Shown here in pieces: positions 1 through 8,135 of a stretch of 64,000 nt of DNA. The stretch spans positions 1-64,000 of the forward strand of contig NZ_JAJSBI010000033.1 in assembly GCF_021261325.1 (NCBI RefSeq), read 5' to 3'. The DNA comes from Streptomyces guryensis (GTDB lineage: Bacteria; Actinomycetota; Actinomycetes; Streptomycetales; Streptomycetaceae). The notes beneath the pieces are model-generated. The model saw only the letters and a list, made by a program, of their open reading frames with translations, was not told the origin of the DNA and did no database searches. Position 1 is the first letter of the stretch. Every line of letters begins with the position of its first letter. Both the position numbers and the translations under genes were made by a program.

Positions 1-130
1 TCCGGAGTGAGGTTGGAGGGACACATCGGGCTCCTGGGGAACGAGGGCGGGACGTTCCAACGAGCCTGACGCAACATCACGATCGTTAACTGCCGTCCTC
101 AAGATTCCCGACAGAGTCGCTCAATGCGGC

Positions 131-448
131 GTGCGACTGCTGCTGGTCTTCCGCGAGAGCGGCGGCCCGGGATGGCGGGAAGTGGGCGCCACGGTGGTTG
201 AGCCCGCCTTCTGGACCTATGTCGACGGCCTGCTCGCCCGTGCGAAGGAGGTGGAGGCCCGCCGGGCGCGCGAGGCCGGGATGGTCGATGCGGAGTCCCT
301 GCGCCACGCGGCCGCCGTGACCGCGGACCTGACGGCGCGCCGGGCCGCGATCGTGAAGCTGCCCGATCCGGCCCAGCGGCTGGGCGCCTTACGGGAGTTG
401 GCGGACGAGTTGCGGGCGGCGTATCCCGGAGACGGGGGCCGCGGGTGA
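131..448 (+). CDS. Hypothetical protein (105 aa) upstream of the PknG-like kinase
   Basis: This is a short hydrophilic protein beginning at a GTG (MRLLLVFRES). It is rich in Arg, Ala and Leu, and its second half looks helical. It has no signal peptide, membrane segment or recognisable motif. The reading frame stays open upstream to a stop at positions 8-10, so the true start could be earlier and the visible protein could be a C-terminal part. It ends 64 nt before the kinase gene on the same strand, so the two may be cotranscribed. I do not recognise the family. Confidence 0.45.
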   Translation: MRLLLVFRESGGPGWREVGATVVEPAFWTYVDGLLARAKEVEARRAREAGMVDAESLRHAAAVTADLTARRAAIVKLPDPAQRLGALRELADELRAAYPGDGGRG

Positions 449-512
449 GCGGCACGGCCCGCCGTCGGGGCATCGCCGCGCCGAAGGCCGTCGGGGGAAA
501 CGGGGAAGAGGA

Positions 513-2900
513 GTGCGCGTGAGTGCGGAGCCGTGCCGTCAGCGACAGCTCAGTGGAGGGCCCTGCGGCGGGACGATCCTGCCGACCGGGTACTGCGGTC
601 GCTGCGGCCGGCGGCAGAACGCGCGGCCGCTGCCGGAGCTGGGTGACGGGCCACAAGGCCCCCGGGAGCTGCTGAAACTGCCGCCCCGGACGCCGCGCTC
701 GTCCGAGGAGCGGCTCGCCGGCGGCGCCCACATCGCGGACCAGGCGCAACGCTGCCGCACACCGGACTGCGGTGCCACGATCCCGGTCCTCGCCGACAGC
801 CCCGACCGGCAGCACTGCCCGCGCTGCGGCAACCCGCATGCCATGCGGCCCGACTTCGTGCAGGGTGCCACGCTCAGCAACCAGTACCACATCAAGGGCC
901 CTGTCGCCCGTGGCGGTCAGGGCTGGGTCTATCTCGCCGAGGACACCCACCTCGGCGACCTGGTCGCCGTCAAGACCCTGCGCGACCGCTACGGCGCGGA
1001 CGGCGCGGCCCTCGCCGACCTGGAGCGGCGCACCCTCGTCGCCAGCCGGCATCCGTACATCGTGCGGATCCGCGACTTCCTGCCGTACGAGGCCCCCGAA
1101 CCGGGTGAGGACGGCGCCACGCACGCCGAGATCGAGGTCAGGGGCGGCCACATCGTCATGGAGGACGTCGGTGACCACACCCTTCAGTCCGTCATCGACG
1201 AGGTCCGCTGCGGACGCGAGACACTCGACATCGAGCACGTCGCCACGTACGGCATCCAGATCCTGACGGCGCTCTCCCACCTGCACCGGCAGGAGCTCCT
1301 GTACGGCGACATGAAGCCGTCGAACGTCGTCCACTTCGACGACCACGTCAAGGTCATCGACATGGGCAGTGTGCGCAAGGTCGGCCAGACCGAGCCGCCG
1401 CCCCATGTGACGCCCGGCTTCCACGCGCCGGAGCTGGCCGGGAAGCTCACTCTCGCGAACGACCTGCACACCGTCGGCGTGACGCTGCGCTGCCTCGCCG
1501 CCCCCGCCGTCCGCGACGACGTGCCCGGCCTCGGCACGTCGTCGCTCGACGCCGTCATCGCCCGTGCCACGCGCACGGTGGGCCAAGGGCCGCGGTTCAA
1601 GGACGCGGAGGAGATGGCCGACCAGCTCCGGGGCGCCCTGCGGGAGATCAGGGCGCTGCGCGGCAAGGGTGGCTCACCCGAACCGTCCGGCTACTTCGAC
1701 CCGTCACCTGACTGGCTGGGCGAGCGGCTCGGCGACGTACCCACGACGTCCGCTCTCGCGCGCCGCGACGAGGACCGCCCGCGCCGCGGCACCCCGCCCG
1801 TCCTGCGGATTCTCGACCCCGGGCGGCCCACGCCGGTCGAGATCGCACGGCGGCTCCCGGTGCCCAAGCCGTTCTCCGACGACCCGAGGACCCCGGAGTT
1901 CGGCGTCAGCGGCGGGTACGCCGGCACGGTGCGGCTCCAGCAGAACCCCGGCGACGAGCCCTCCGCCGAAATCTGCCTGCACAACATCCGCGTCGCCCTC
2001 GCCACCGCTCCCGCACCGCCCGACGTCGCTGCCGCGGAGGCGGAGCTGGCCCTGGCCGAGGCCATCCCGGGGCCCGAGGAAGTGCGGCGCTGGCGCCTGG
2101 AGTGGCACCGCGGGATGATCGCGCTGGCCCGGTTCGGTGCGAGCGCTGCGCGGCGGCCCGCGGGCCGGGCGGAGGACCTGGCCGAGGCGTGTGCGAGCTT
2201 CGAGCGGGTCAGCGCCGACCTGCCGGGGGAGTATGCGCCGAAGCTCGCCCTCGCCTACGTCCACGAGTGCACCGCACACGCCGAGCCGCAGGCGCCGGGC
2301 GCCGCCGCGGCACGCGCCCTGGCCCGCGATCTGTTCCACGCCGTGCATCTGCGCAACCCGGCGCACTGCGGCGCCGCCCTGGGCCTGGCCCGCCTCGCCC
2401 TCGACGAGCACGACCGCGTCCAGGCACTCGCCGTCCTCGAACGGGTGCCGCGCGGCACCCGCGGCCGTACCCTCGCCCAGCGGGCCGCCACCCGGATCCG
2501 GGCCGCGTGCCTGGGCTCCGACCCCGGCGACCTGCCCCCGCCGGACGCCGCCGAGTCCGTGCTCGCCGCGCACGCCGCCGACCGGATCCGCTCCTCACAG
2601 GAACGGGAGCTGGTCCTCGCACCGCTCGACGAACTACGGCTGCGCATCGAGGTCAACGAGTGGCAGCTCGCCGCGCTGCATCTGACCCACGGCGTCACCG
2701 GCGCGGGCGAAGCCACGTTCTGGCGCCACCTGCGCCGCCGGTGGCGGCCCGCGCACGAACCGACCCCCGCCGAAAGCCGGGCGGAGGAAGTCCGCGTCCA
2801 GCTGGAGCGCGACTACCTGGAACTCGCCGCCACCGACACCGATCTCAGCGAGGCCCTGGTGGAGCGCGCCCATGCCGTCCGCCCGACGACGTGGACGTGA
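513..2900 (+). CDS. pknG: PknG-like soluble serine/threonine protein kinase
   Basis: The 795-residue protein has the domain order of actinobacterial PknG. Two Cys-rich metal-binding knuckles come first (C8, C18, C28, C31 and C81, C86, C102, C105, the latter rubredoxin-like). The kinase domain follows, with glycine loop ARGGQGWVY near 132-140, Lys154, the catalytic motif LLYGDMKPSN with Asp266, and DMG at 283-285 in place of DFG. A long helical C-terminal half from about 480 resembles the PknG TPR domain. There is no membrane segment. The YGD and DMG variants parallel the non-HRD motifs known in PknG. It heads an operon with a VWA protein and a membrane sensor/solute-binding fusion; in mycobacteria PknG lies next to glnX and glnH, so a role in nutrient-responsive metabolic control is inferred. 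GTG 513 follows GGGGAAGAGG; GTG 519 is an alternative start. Confidence 0.9.
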   Translation: MRVSAEPCRQRQLSGGPCGGTILPTGYCGRCGRRQNARPLPELGDGPQGPRELLKLPPRTPRSSEERLAGGAHIADQAQRCRTPDCGATIPVLADSPDRQHCPRCGNPHAMRPDFVQGATLSNQYHIKGPVARGGQGWVYLAEDTHLGDLVAVKTLRDRYGADGAALADLERRTLVASRHPYIVRIRDFLPYEAPEPGEDGATHAEIEVRGGHIVMEDVGDHTLQSVIDEVRCGRETLDIEHVATYGIQILTALSHLHRQELLYGDMKPSNVVHFDDHVKVIDMGSVRKVGQTEPPPHVTPGFHAPELAGKLTLANDLHTVGVTLRCLAAPAVRDDVPGLGTSSLDAVIARATRTVGQGPRFKDAEEMADQLRGALREIRALRGKGGSPEPSGYFDPSPDWLGERLGDVPTTSALARRDEDRPRRGTPPVLRILDPGRPTPVEIARRLPVPKPFSDDPRTPEFGVSGGYAGTVRLQQNPGDEPSAEICLHNIRVALATAPAPPDVAAAEAELALAEAIPGPEEVRRWRLEWHRGMIALARFGASAARRPAGRAEDLAEACASFERVSADLPGEYAPKLALAYVHECTAHAEPQAPGAAAARALARDLFHAVHLRNPAHCGAALGLARLALDEHDRVQALAVLERVPRGTRGRTLAQRAATRIRAACLGSDPGDLPPPDAAESVLAAHAADRIRSSQERELVLAPLDELRLRIEVNEWQLAALHLTHGVTGAGEATFWRHLRRRWRPAHEPTPAESRAEEVRVQLERDYLELAATDTDLSEALVERAHAVRPTTWT

Positions 2901-2922
2901 GGCGGCGCGGTGTCCGTGCCGC

Positions 2923-2946
2923 AGCACCTACCAGAGCACCTACCAG
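2923..2946 (+). repeat. 12-bp tandem duplication ahead of the VWA gene
   Basis: The 12-mer AGCACCTACCAG occurs twice in direct succession just after the kinase stop codon. The second copy runs straight into GAGG, forming the ribosome site for the ATG at 2956. It is probably a recent slippage duplication. Confidence 0.7.
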
Positions 2947-2955
2947 GAGGCCCTG

Positions 2956-4446
2956 ATGAGATGTCCGGCCGAGCAGGTTCCGACGACACCGTCCTCAGGC
3001 GGTGGTGGAACCGCGGTGCCGTATGACACCACGCTCTTCGTCCATGTCGACGAGCCCGATCTCGTGCCGGACAAACGCGTGCCGGGCGCGTCGGTCAAAC
3101 TGCTCGCGCAGCTGAAGGTGGCCGTCTTCGACCAGGCGCGGGGCGAGCACGCCGACCCGGGTCAACTCGCCCTGATCATCGCGCTCGACGTCGCCGATCA
3201 CCGCAGGGAGCGCATGGTGGCCGCGGTGCGCGACGCGCTCACTGCAATGCCCTCGGGTGCGTCGTTCGCCGTGGTCACGGCGGGCGCCGAGCGCGGCGGG
3301 GGGCCGGTGCGCTACTACCCGGCCGGGCCCGGCTCGTGGGCGCCGGCCGACCGGCAGCACCGGATCAGCGCGGCCTTCGCGATGGGCGCGGCGCCGCTGG
3401 CCGCCGACGGCGTACCGCGATCCTTCGGCTACGACGGATGGCTTGCCGAGGCACGGCGGCTGTTCGCGGGGTGCGACCGGACGCTGTGCCGGCTGCTGCT
3501 GGTCACCGACGGGAGCACCGGATACGAGGACGCGTCGCTCACCGCCCAACTGGCAGCGTGCGGAGCCGAGTTCAGCTGCGAGGTGATCGCCGTCGGCAAT
3601 GACTGGGACTACCAGCCGCTGGAACGGATCGCCGGCCGTCTGCGGGGGACGGCCGACGCCGCGGGCCCCGACTTCGCCGCCGCGCTCGCCGCGGCGGTCC
3701 GCCGTGCCTGCCGCAGGGCCGTGCCCGCGCTGCCGCTGGAGGTCACCGTGCGCCCCGGCGTGCGCATCGAGTCCTTCGTCCAGTTCACGCCCGAGCACCT
3801 GGAACTCGCCGCCGACCCGCCGTCCGGACCGTACCGTCACGTGTTCCCCACCCTGCCCTGGGATCCGGCGGGCGTCACCAGCGAGTTCCTGCTCGCCCTG
3901 CGCGCCGATGGTGCCGGCGACCGGCTCGGCGAGGAGCTCCAGTTCGCCATGGTGTCGCTGGGGTCCCTGCACGAAGCCGTCACCGCCCGCTGGCGTGACC
4001 CCCGCCTCCCACCCGCACCGACCGCCTCGCGCACCAACGACGAGACGACCGGCGAAAGCAGCCGCCTCCTCGACTCGAGGCACCGGATGATCATGCATTT
4101 CAGGAGGGGGCTCGAAGCCCTCAGGGGCGGTCAACGGGCCGCTGCGGAAAGCCACTTGGGACAGGCCGCCGCAGGGGCGCACCAACTCGCCGAGGGCTGG
4201 ATGCTCAACGAGATCGGGGGCTGGGGCGACATCCATGACGCCGCCGCCGGATCCGTCAGCGTACGCCTGCCCGCCGACGCCCACCGGGTCAGTGTCGCCC
4301 TGCTGCGGCTCGGCGCCCGGTCGGCCTCCCGGGGCACGAGCCGTACGGCAGGCCGGCAACGTCCCGCCGGTCCCTGCCCGGCCTGCGCGGAACCGGCCGT
4401 TCCCGGAGCCCTTCACTGCGTGCGCTGCGGAGAGGAGCTGTCATGA
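2956..4446 (+). CDS. von Willebrand factor A (VWA) domain protein with C-terminal zinc ribbon
   Basis: This 496-aa cytoplasmic protein has a VWA-like core. LALIIALDVADHR (about residues 73-85 from this start) occupies the first strand and a modified MIDAS position, and LLLVTDGSTGYEDASL lies further on with the conserved TDG. The C-terminus holds a CPAC...CVRCG zinc ribbon, echoing the ribbons of the upstream kinase. ATG 2956 was chosen because AGGAGG lies 5 nt upstream; an earlier in-frame ATG at 2872 would overlap the kinase and lacks such a site. Its stop overlaps the next start as ATGA, so translation is coupled. VWA proteins usually mediate protein assembly, so a scaffold or effector role for the kinase module is inferred. 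The exact MIDAS residues are degenerate. Confidence 0.8.
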   Translation: MRCPAEQVPTTPSSGGGGTAVPYDTTLFVHVDEPDLVPDKRVPGASVKLLAQLKVAVFDQARGEHADPGQLALIIALDVADHRRERMVAAVRDALTAMPSGASFAVVTAGAERGGGPVRYYPAGPGSWAPADRQHRISAAFAMGAAPLAADGVPRSFGYDGWLAEARRLFAGCDRTLCRLLLVTDGSTGYEDASLTAQLAACGAEFSCEVIAVGNDWDYQPLERIAGRLRGTADAAGPDFAAALAAAVRRACRRAVPALPLEVTVRPGVRIESFVQFTPEHLELAADPPSGPYRHVFPTLPWDPAGVTSEFLLALRADGAGDRLGEELQFAMVSLGSLHEAVTARWRDPRLPPAPTASRTNDETTGESSRLLDSRHRMIMHFRRGLEALRGGQRAAAESHLGQAAAGAHQLAEGWMLNEIGGWGDIHDAAAGSVSVRLPADAHRVSVALLRLGARSASRGTSRTAGRQRPAGPCPACAEPAVPGALHCVRCGEELS

Positions 4447-6782
4447 GGCGGGGGCGCGAGCGGCCCGGCGAGGCCCGGCGTGTCCTGAGCACGCATCGGC
4501 TGCTGCTGCGTCACCTGTGGGGGTTCCTCGGCTGCGCCGCCGTCGGCGTCGCACTGCTCACCGGCGTGGCCGTACCCCAACTCGACGCACGGACCGGGGA
4601 GTTACGTGAGGAGGTCGCGCCGTCCGTGCGGGGCACGGCGGCCGTCAGGCTCGCCGTGCTGCGTGCCGACGAATCAGCCCGGGCCTCGATCGTCAAGGGG
4701 GTCGCCGGTACGGTCGGCGCCGGCGAGACGGCCGAGAGCCAGCTCGCCGCCGCGGACCAGAGTCTCACCCAGCTCGCGGACCACGTCGGCAGCGGCAGGG
4801 ACCAGGACATCTCCGCGGTCAACGGCCTGCTCGCCGCCTACAACAGCGTCATCACATCCGCCACGGTCAAGTACCAGGCGGACGACGAGATGCGGGCCGA
4901 GAAACTCGCCGAGGCCCGTGCCCTCCTGGAACGCCCGAAGACCGGTCTGCTCGCCCGCCTCGACACGGTCGCCGCCGCCGAGGAGGGCCGGGCGGGTGAA
5001 CTGTCCGACCTGGGCGTCCTGTTGACGGTGTCCTGGGTGGCGGCGGCGGCCGCGCTGGCAGCCGCAGCCGTCGTGGCGGGCCTCGCATGCCGGGCCGTCA
5101 GCAGGCGCTGCGGTCGGCTGCTCGCCCCCTGGATCCTGGTCGGCGTCATCGGCTCCATGGCCCTGGCCGCCCTCCCGGCCTTCATGGCGTGGCGTACCGC
5201 GGAGAGCCTGGACGTAGCCCGCGCCCACCTCACGGACATCCTGGACACCTCCCTCGAGAACTCGCCGCGTACGGGTGCCCAGGACCTCACCGCTGCGCAG
5301 CAGCACGTCGCCGCCATCGGCCTGCCGGACCTGTCCGCGTTCGGCTGGCTCAACGTCGTCTACGTCGTCGTGGGGGTGGCCGTGACCTGCGCCGCCGTCG
5401 CCGGCCTCGTCGTCCGGCTCACCACCGACTACCCGGAGCGCCCGGTCGACTGGTCGTGGGCGCGCCGCCTGTGGAACCGCATGACCCGTACCAGGCGGCG
5501 TCGCCGCATCGGCGCGGCAGCGGTCGCGTTGGCTGTCGTGGCGGCGATCGTCACCCCCCAGGTCCTGAGGCGCGATCCCGTCGTCACCGTCCTCGGCCCG
5601 TGGACGGGCAAGGAGGAACAGCGCTTCCTCGGCCTCATGGACGCCGAGGGCATCCGTGTCCGCTACCAGGGCACCCCCGCCCAGCGCGAGGTACTGCTCT
5701 CCCGTGTGCAGGCCGGCGACCCGCCCGACATCGCGATCATGCCGGGCATCGGAGAACTGGCCGAGTACCGCGCCGAAGACCATCTGAAGCCGCTCGACGA
5801 CCTGGTCAGGGGCCTGCGGTACGCGGGCCCCTGGCGCCCGGACGGCAAGGGCTCCACCTACTGGTGGCCGGTCAACGCCAATCTCAAGAGCATTGTGTGG
5901 AAGTCCCGCCATGTGGTCGGGCAGCCCGCCACCGCGTCCTCCTGGTGCCTCGGGATGGGCGAGGACGGCGCCGCCGGCTGGCCGGGCACCGACTGGATCG
6001 AGGACATCGTGCTGCAGCAGGCGGGACCGGACGTGTACGCGGACTGGGCCCGAGGCACCGGCAAGCACGCCCGGACGGCGTGGACGAAGGGGCCGGTCCG
6101 GGAGGCATGGCGGCGGTGGGCCGACTTCCTCGCCACGGACAGAGAACAGGCGAAGCGGGCACTGACCGCGGACTGGCACGGCCCCGAAGCACTGAAACCG
6201 GGCAACCACACCGCGTTCCGCGAAGCCACCCGGTGCGCTTTCGAACACCAGGGCTCCTTCGCGCAGGGGGACGACGGCGCCTTCCTCACCGACTCGGCAC
6301 CACTGCTGCCGGGCGGCCCCTACCGGACACGGGCCTACGAGGTGTCCGGCGATTTCGCCGCCCTCTTCAACGACAGGGAGCCGGCCCGCAAGGCGCTGCG
6401 TGCCCTCTTCTCCCAGTCCGGGCAGCAGCGGTGGGCGGACAAGGGCGCCATGTACTCGGCGATGACCCCTGTCATGGCGGAGGTCGCCGACGACGGCGAC
6501 GTGGATGCCACCGCACGCGCGATCTACGGAAGGTTCCAGCAGCCCGCGGTGCCGCGCTGCCTCGACGCCTCCGACGTCATGCGCCCCGCCGTACGGGATG
6601 TGTTCTACGAGGCGGTGCTGAGGACCGTCGCCGCCGTGGCCGGGCACCGCCTGTCCGACGCCGGCCTCGACGGCATCCTGTCGGGCGTCCAGAACGTCCA
6701 GAACGTCCAGGACCTCCAGGAGGTGACAGGCCAGGGCGCGGGGACCGCAGGCCTTCAGGTATGCAGTGAGGCAGGGGCGTAG
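4443..6782 (+). CDS. Membrane sensor fused to an extracellular solute-binding domain (GlnX/GlnH-like fusion)
   Basis: The 779-aa protein starts at an ATG overlapping the VWA stop (ATGA). Five hydrophobic segments are visible, near 25-45, 190-215, 225-250, 302-328 and 355-375. The extracytoplasmic stretches 46-188 and 250-302 are helical and resemble GlnX-type sensory regions. After the last segment, residues from about 378 form a family-1 extracellular solute-binding domain (VVTVLGPWTG, DPPDIAIMPG, a WWPVN pocket-like stretch, LLPGGPYRTRAYE). In mycobacteria GlnX and the lipoprotein GlnH are separate partners of PknG. Here the sensor and a sugar-type binding domain appear to be one tethered polypeptide. 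No permease or ATPase is adjacent, so sensing rather than transport is likely. Near the C-terminus are short Val-Gln repeats from 9-bp direct repeats at 6687-6722. Confidence 0.8.
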   Translation: MRRGRERPGEARRVLSTHRLLLRHLWGFLGCAAVGVALLTGVAVPQLDARTGELREEVAPSVRGTAAVRLAVLRADESARASIVKGVAGTVGAGETAESQLAAADQSLTQLADHVGSGRDQDISAVNGLLAAYNSVITSATVKYQADDEMRAEKLAEARALLERPKTGLLARLDTVAAAEEGRAGELSDLGVLLTVSWVAAAAALAAAAVVAGLACRAVSRRCGRLLAPWILVGVIGSMALAALPAFMAWRTAESLDVARAHLTDILDTSLENSPRTGAQDLTAAQQHVAAIGLPDLSAFGWLNVVYVVVGVAVTCAAVAGLVVRLTTDYPERPVDWSWARRLWNRMTRTRRRRRIGAAAVALAVVAAIVTPQVLRRDPVVTVLGPWTGKEEQRFLGLMDAEGIRVRYQGTPAQREVLLSRVQAGDPPDIAIMPGIGELAEYRAEDHLKPLDDLVRGLRYAGPWRPDGKGSTYWWPVNANLKSIVWKSRHVVGQPATASSWCLGMGEDGAAGWPGTDWIEDIVLQQAGPDVYADWARGTGKHARTAWTKGPVREAWRRWADFLATDREQAKRALTADWHGPEALKPGNHTAFREATRCAFEHQGSFAQGDDGAFLTDSAPLLPGGPYRTRAYEVSGDFAALFNDREPARKALRALFSQSGQQRWADKGAMYSAMTPVMAEVADDGDVDATARAIYGRFQQPAVPRCLDASDVMRPAVRDVFYEAVLRTVAAVAGHRLSDAGLDGILSGVQNVQNVQDLQEVTGQGAGTAGLQVCSEAGA

Positions 6783-6910
6783 ATCCGGCGACTCCGGCGA
6801 CGACGACGCCTTCCACATCCGGGCACACCATCAGTGGTGAGCGGTGCAAGCTGTGCACGCTCCCACATTTCCGAGATCCTTTCCATCCGACCGTGCTTTG
6901 TATTGCTCAT

Positions 6911-6922
6911 GACAATGGTGTC
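6911..6922. promoter_or_regulatory. LacI-type operator upstream of the galactanase gene
   Basis: GACAATGGTGTC lies 65 nt before the galactanase start. It matches the perfect palindrome GACAACGTTGTC at 41658-41669, in front of the LacI-family gene in this window, at 10 of 12 positions, and keeps the outer GACA/TGTC arms. It probably controls the galactanase. Binding by that particular LacI protein is inference. Confidence 0.5.
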
Positions 6923-6987
6923 CCCTACTGTGCACGTTCTCAGCACACGCGTCTCGTCAACCAGACGCCGGGTCAAAGGAGATCGGG

Positions 6988-8112
6988 ATGTCCGTGCACG
7001 GCTCCAGGCGCACCATGAAGGTCGGCGCCCTGCTCGCGGTGGCCGCCGCGCTGCCGGCGGCCCTGCTCACCTCGCCGACGAGCGCCGCCGCCGCGGGCTC
7101 GCTCAGCATGCTCGGCGCCGACGTCTCGACGGCGCGGCGGGCACTCGACCTGGGCGCCAAGTACTACGACGCCAACGGCAACGCCAAGGATCCCCTCGAC
7201 ATCCTCAAGGGCGTCGGCGTGAACTACGTCAGGCTGCGGATCTGGAACGACCCGGCGAGCGGCTACAACAACAAGGCCAAGGTGCTGGCGTACGCGAAGA
7301 CGGTCAAGGCGAAGGGCCTCAAACTGCTGGTGGACTTCCACTACTCGGACACCTGGGCGGATCCGGGCAAGCAGTACAAACCCGCGGCCTGGTCCGGCCA
7401 CGGCATCAGCCGGTTGCAGACGGACGTCTACAACTACACGTACGACGTCTGCAACAGTCTCAAGGCCCAGGGCACGACCCCGGACAGCGTGCAGATCGGC
7501 AACGAGATCAATGTCGGTATGCTGTGGGACGACGGCAAGGTGGTCGACAACGACTTCACCAACCTCGGTCTGCTCCTCAAGTCCGGCTACAACGCGACCA
7601 AGGCGTGCAACAGCGGCACCAAGGTCGTCATTCACACCGCGGACGCGGACAGCGACGCGCACGCCCGATGGTTCTACGACGGCATCAAGGCCAAGGGCGT
7701 CAACTGGGACATCACCGGGCTGTCCTACTACTGCATGTGGCACGGCACGCTGTCCAACATGGGCAGCGTCGTGTCCGACATGAAGTCCCGGTACGGCAAG
7801 GACGTGATCATCGCCGAGACGGCCTACCCGTTCACCTCGGGGAACGCGGACGGTACGGCCAACTCGGTCACCTCCGGCTGCTCGGGCTACCCCCTCACCT
7901 GGCAGGGGCAGGCCGCCAACTTCACCGCCGTGCAGAACACGGCCCGCAGCGCGGGCGCGATCGGTGTCTTCTACTGGGAGCCGACCTGGTACGCGGTCCC
8001 GGGCAACGGATGGGATCCCGCCGACATCGACAACAGCGGGGACGGCTGGGACAACATGGCCACCTTCAACTGGACCGGCCAGGTGAACCCGAACATCAAG
8101 TGGACTCCGTGA
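6988..8112 (+). CDS. Secreted endo-beta-1,4-galactanase, GH53 family
   Basis: The 374-aa protein has a signal peptide (basic start, hydrophobic core at about 11-28, Ala-rich cleavage region near 33-37) followed by one GH53 catalytic domain of normal length. The family's two glutamates are visible: the acid/base in QIGNEIN (Glu173) and the nucleophile in IIAETAYPF (Glu277). Hallmarks NYVRLRIWNDP and LVDFHYSDTWADPGKQ are also present. GH53 enzymes cleave beta-1,4-galactan side chains of pectin outside the cell. ATG 6988 follows AAAGGAGAT at 6975-6983. A LacI-type operator lies upstream, so induction by galactose oligomers is plausible. No extra binding module is present. The gene is convergent with the binding protein at 8136. 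Confidence 0.95.
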   Translation: MSVHGSRRTMKVGALLAVAAALPAALLTSPTSAAAAGSLSMLGADVSTARRALDLGAKYYDANGNAKDPLDILKGVGVNYVRLRIWNDPASGYNNKAKVLAYAKTVKAKGLKLLVDFHYSDTWADPGKQYKPAAWSGHGISRLQTDVYNYTYDVCNSLKAQGTTPDSVQIGNEINVGMLWDDGKVVDNDFTNLGLLLKSGYNATKACNSGTKVVIHTADADSDAHARWFYDGIKAKGVNWDITGLSYYCMWHGTLSNMGSVVSDMKSRYGKDVIIAETAYPFTSGNADGTANSVTSGCSGYPLTWQGQAANFTAVQNTARSAGAIGVFYWEPTWYAVPGNGWDPADIDNSGDGWDNMATFNWTGQVNPNIKWTP

Positions 8113-8135
8113 CGGCGGCTGCCGCTCGACGGTGA

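Noticed and set aside
99..1586. Long minus-strand open frame opposite the kinase gene
   Set aside because: It is the high-GC antisense shadow of the kinase frame: no ribosome site, no domain and Arg/Val-rich composition.
4674..6818. 714-codon minus-strand frame opposite the sensor fusion gene
   Set aside because: It has the composition of an antisense shadow, and the plus strand carries clear membrane and binding domains.
6834..8135. 433-codon plus-strand frame over the galactanase
   Set aside because: It is out of frame with the GH53 domain and lacks a ribosome site. The frame at 6988 has all catalytic motifs.
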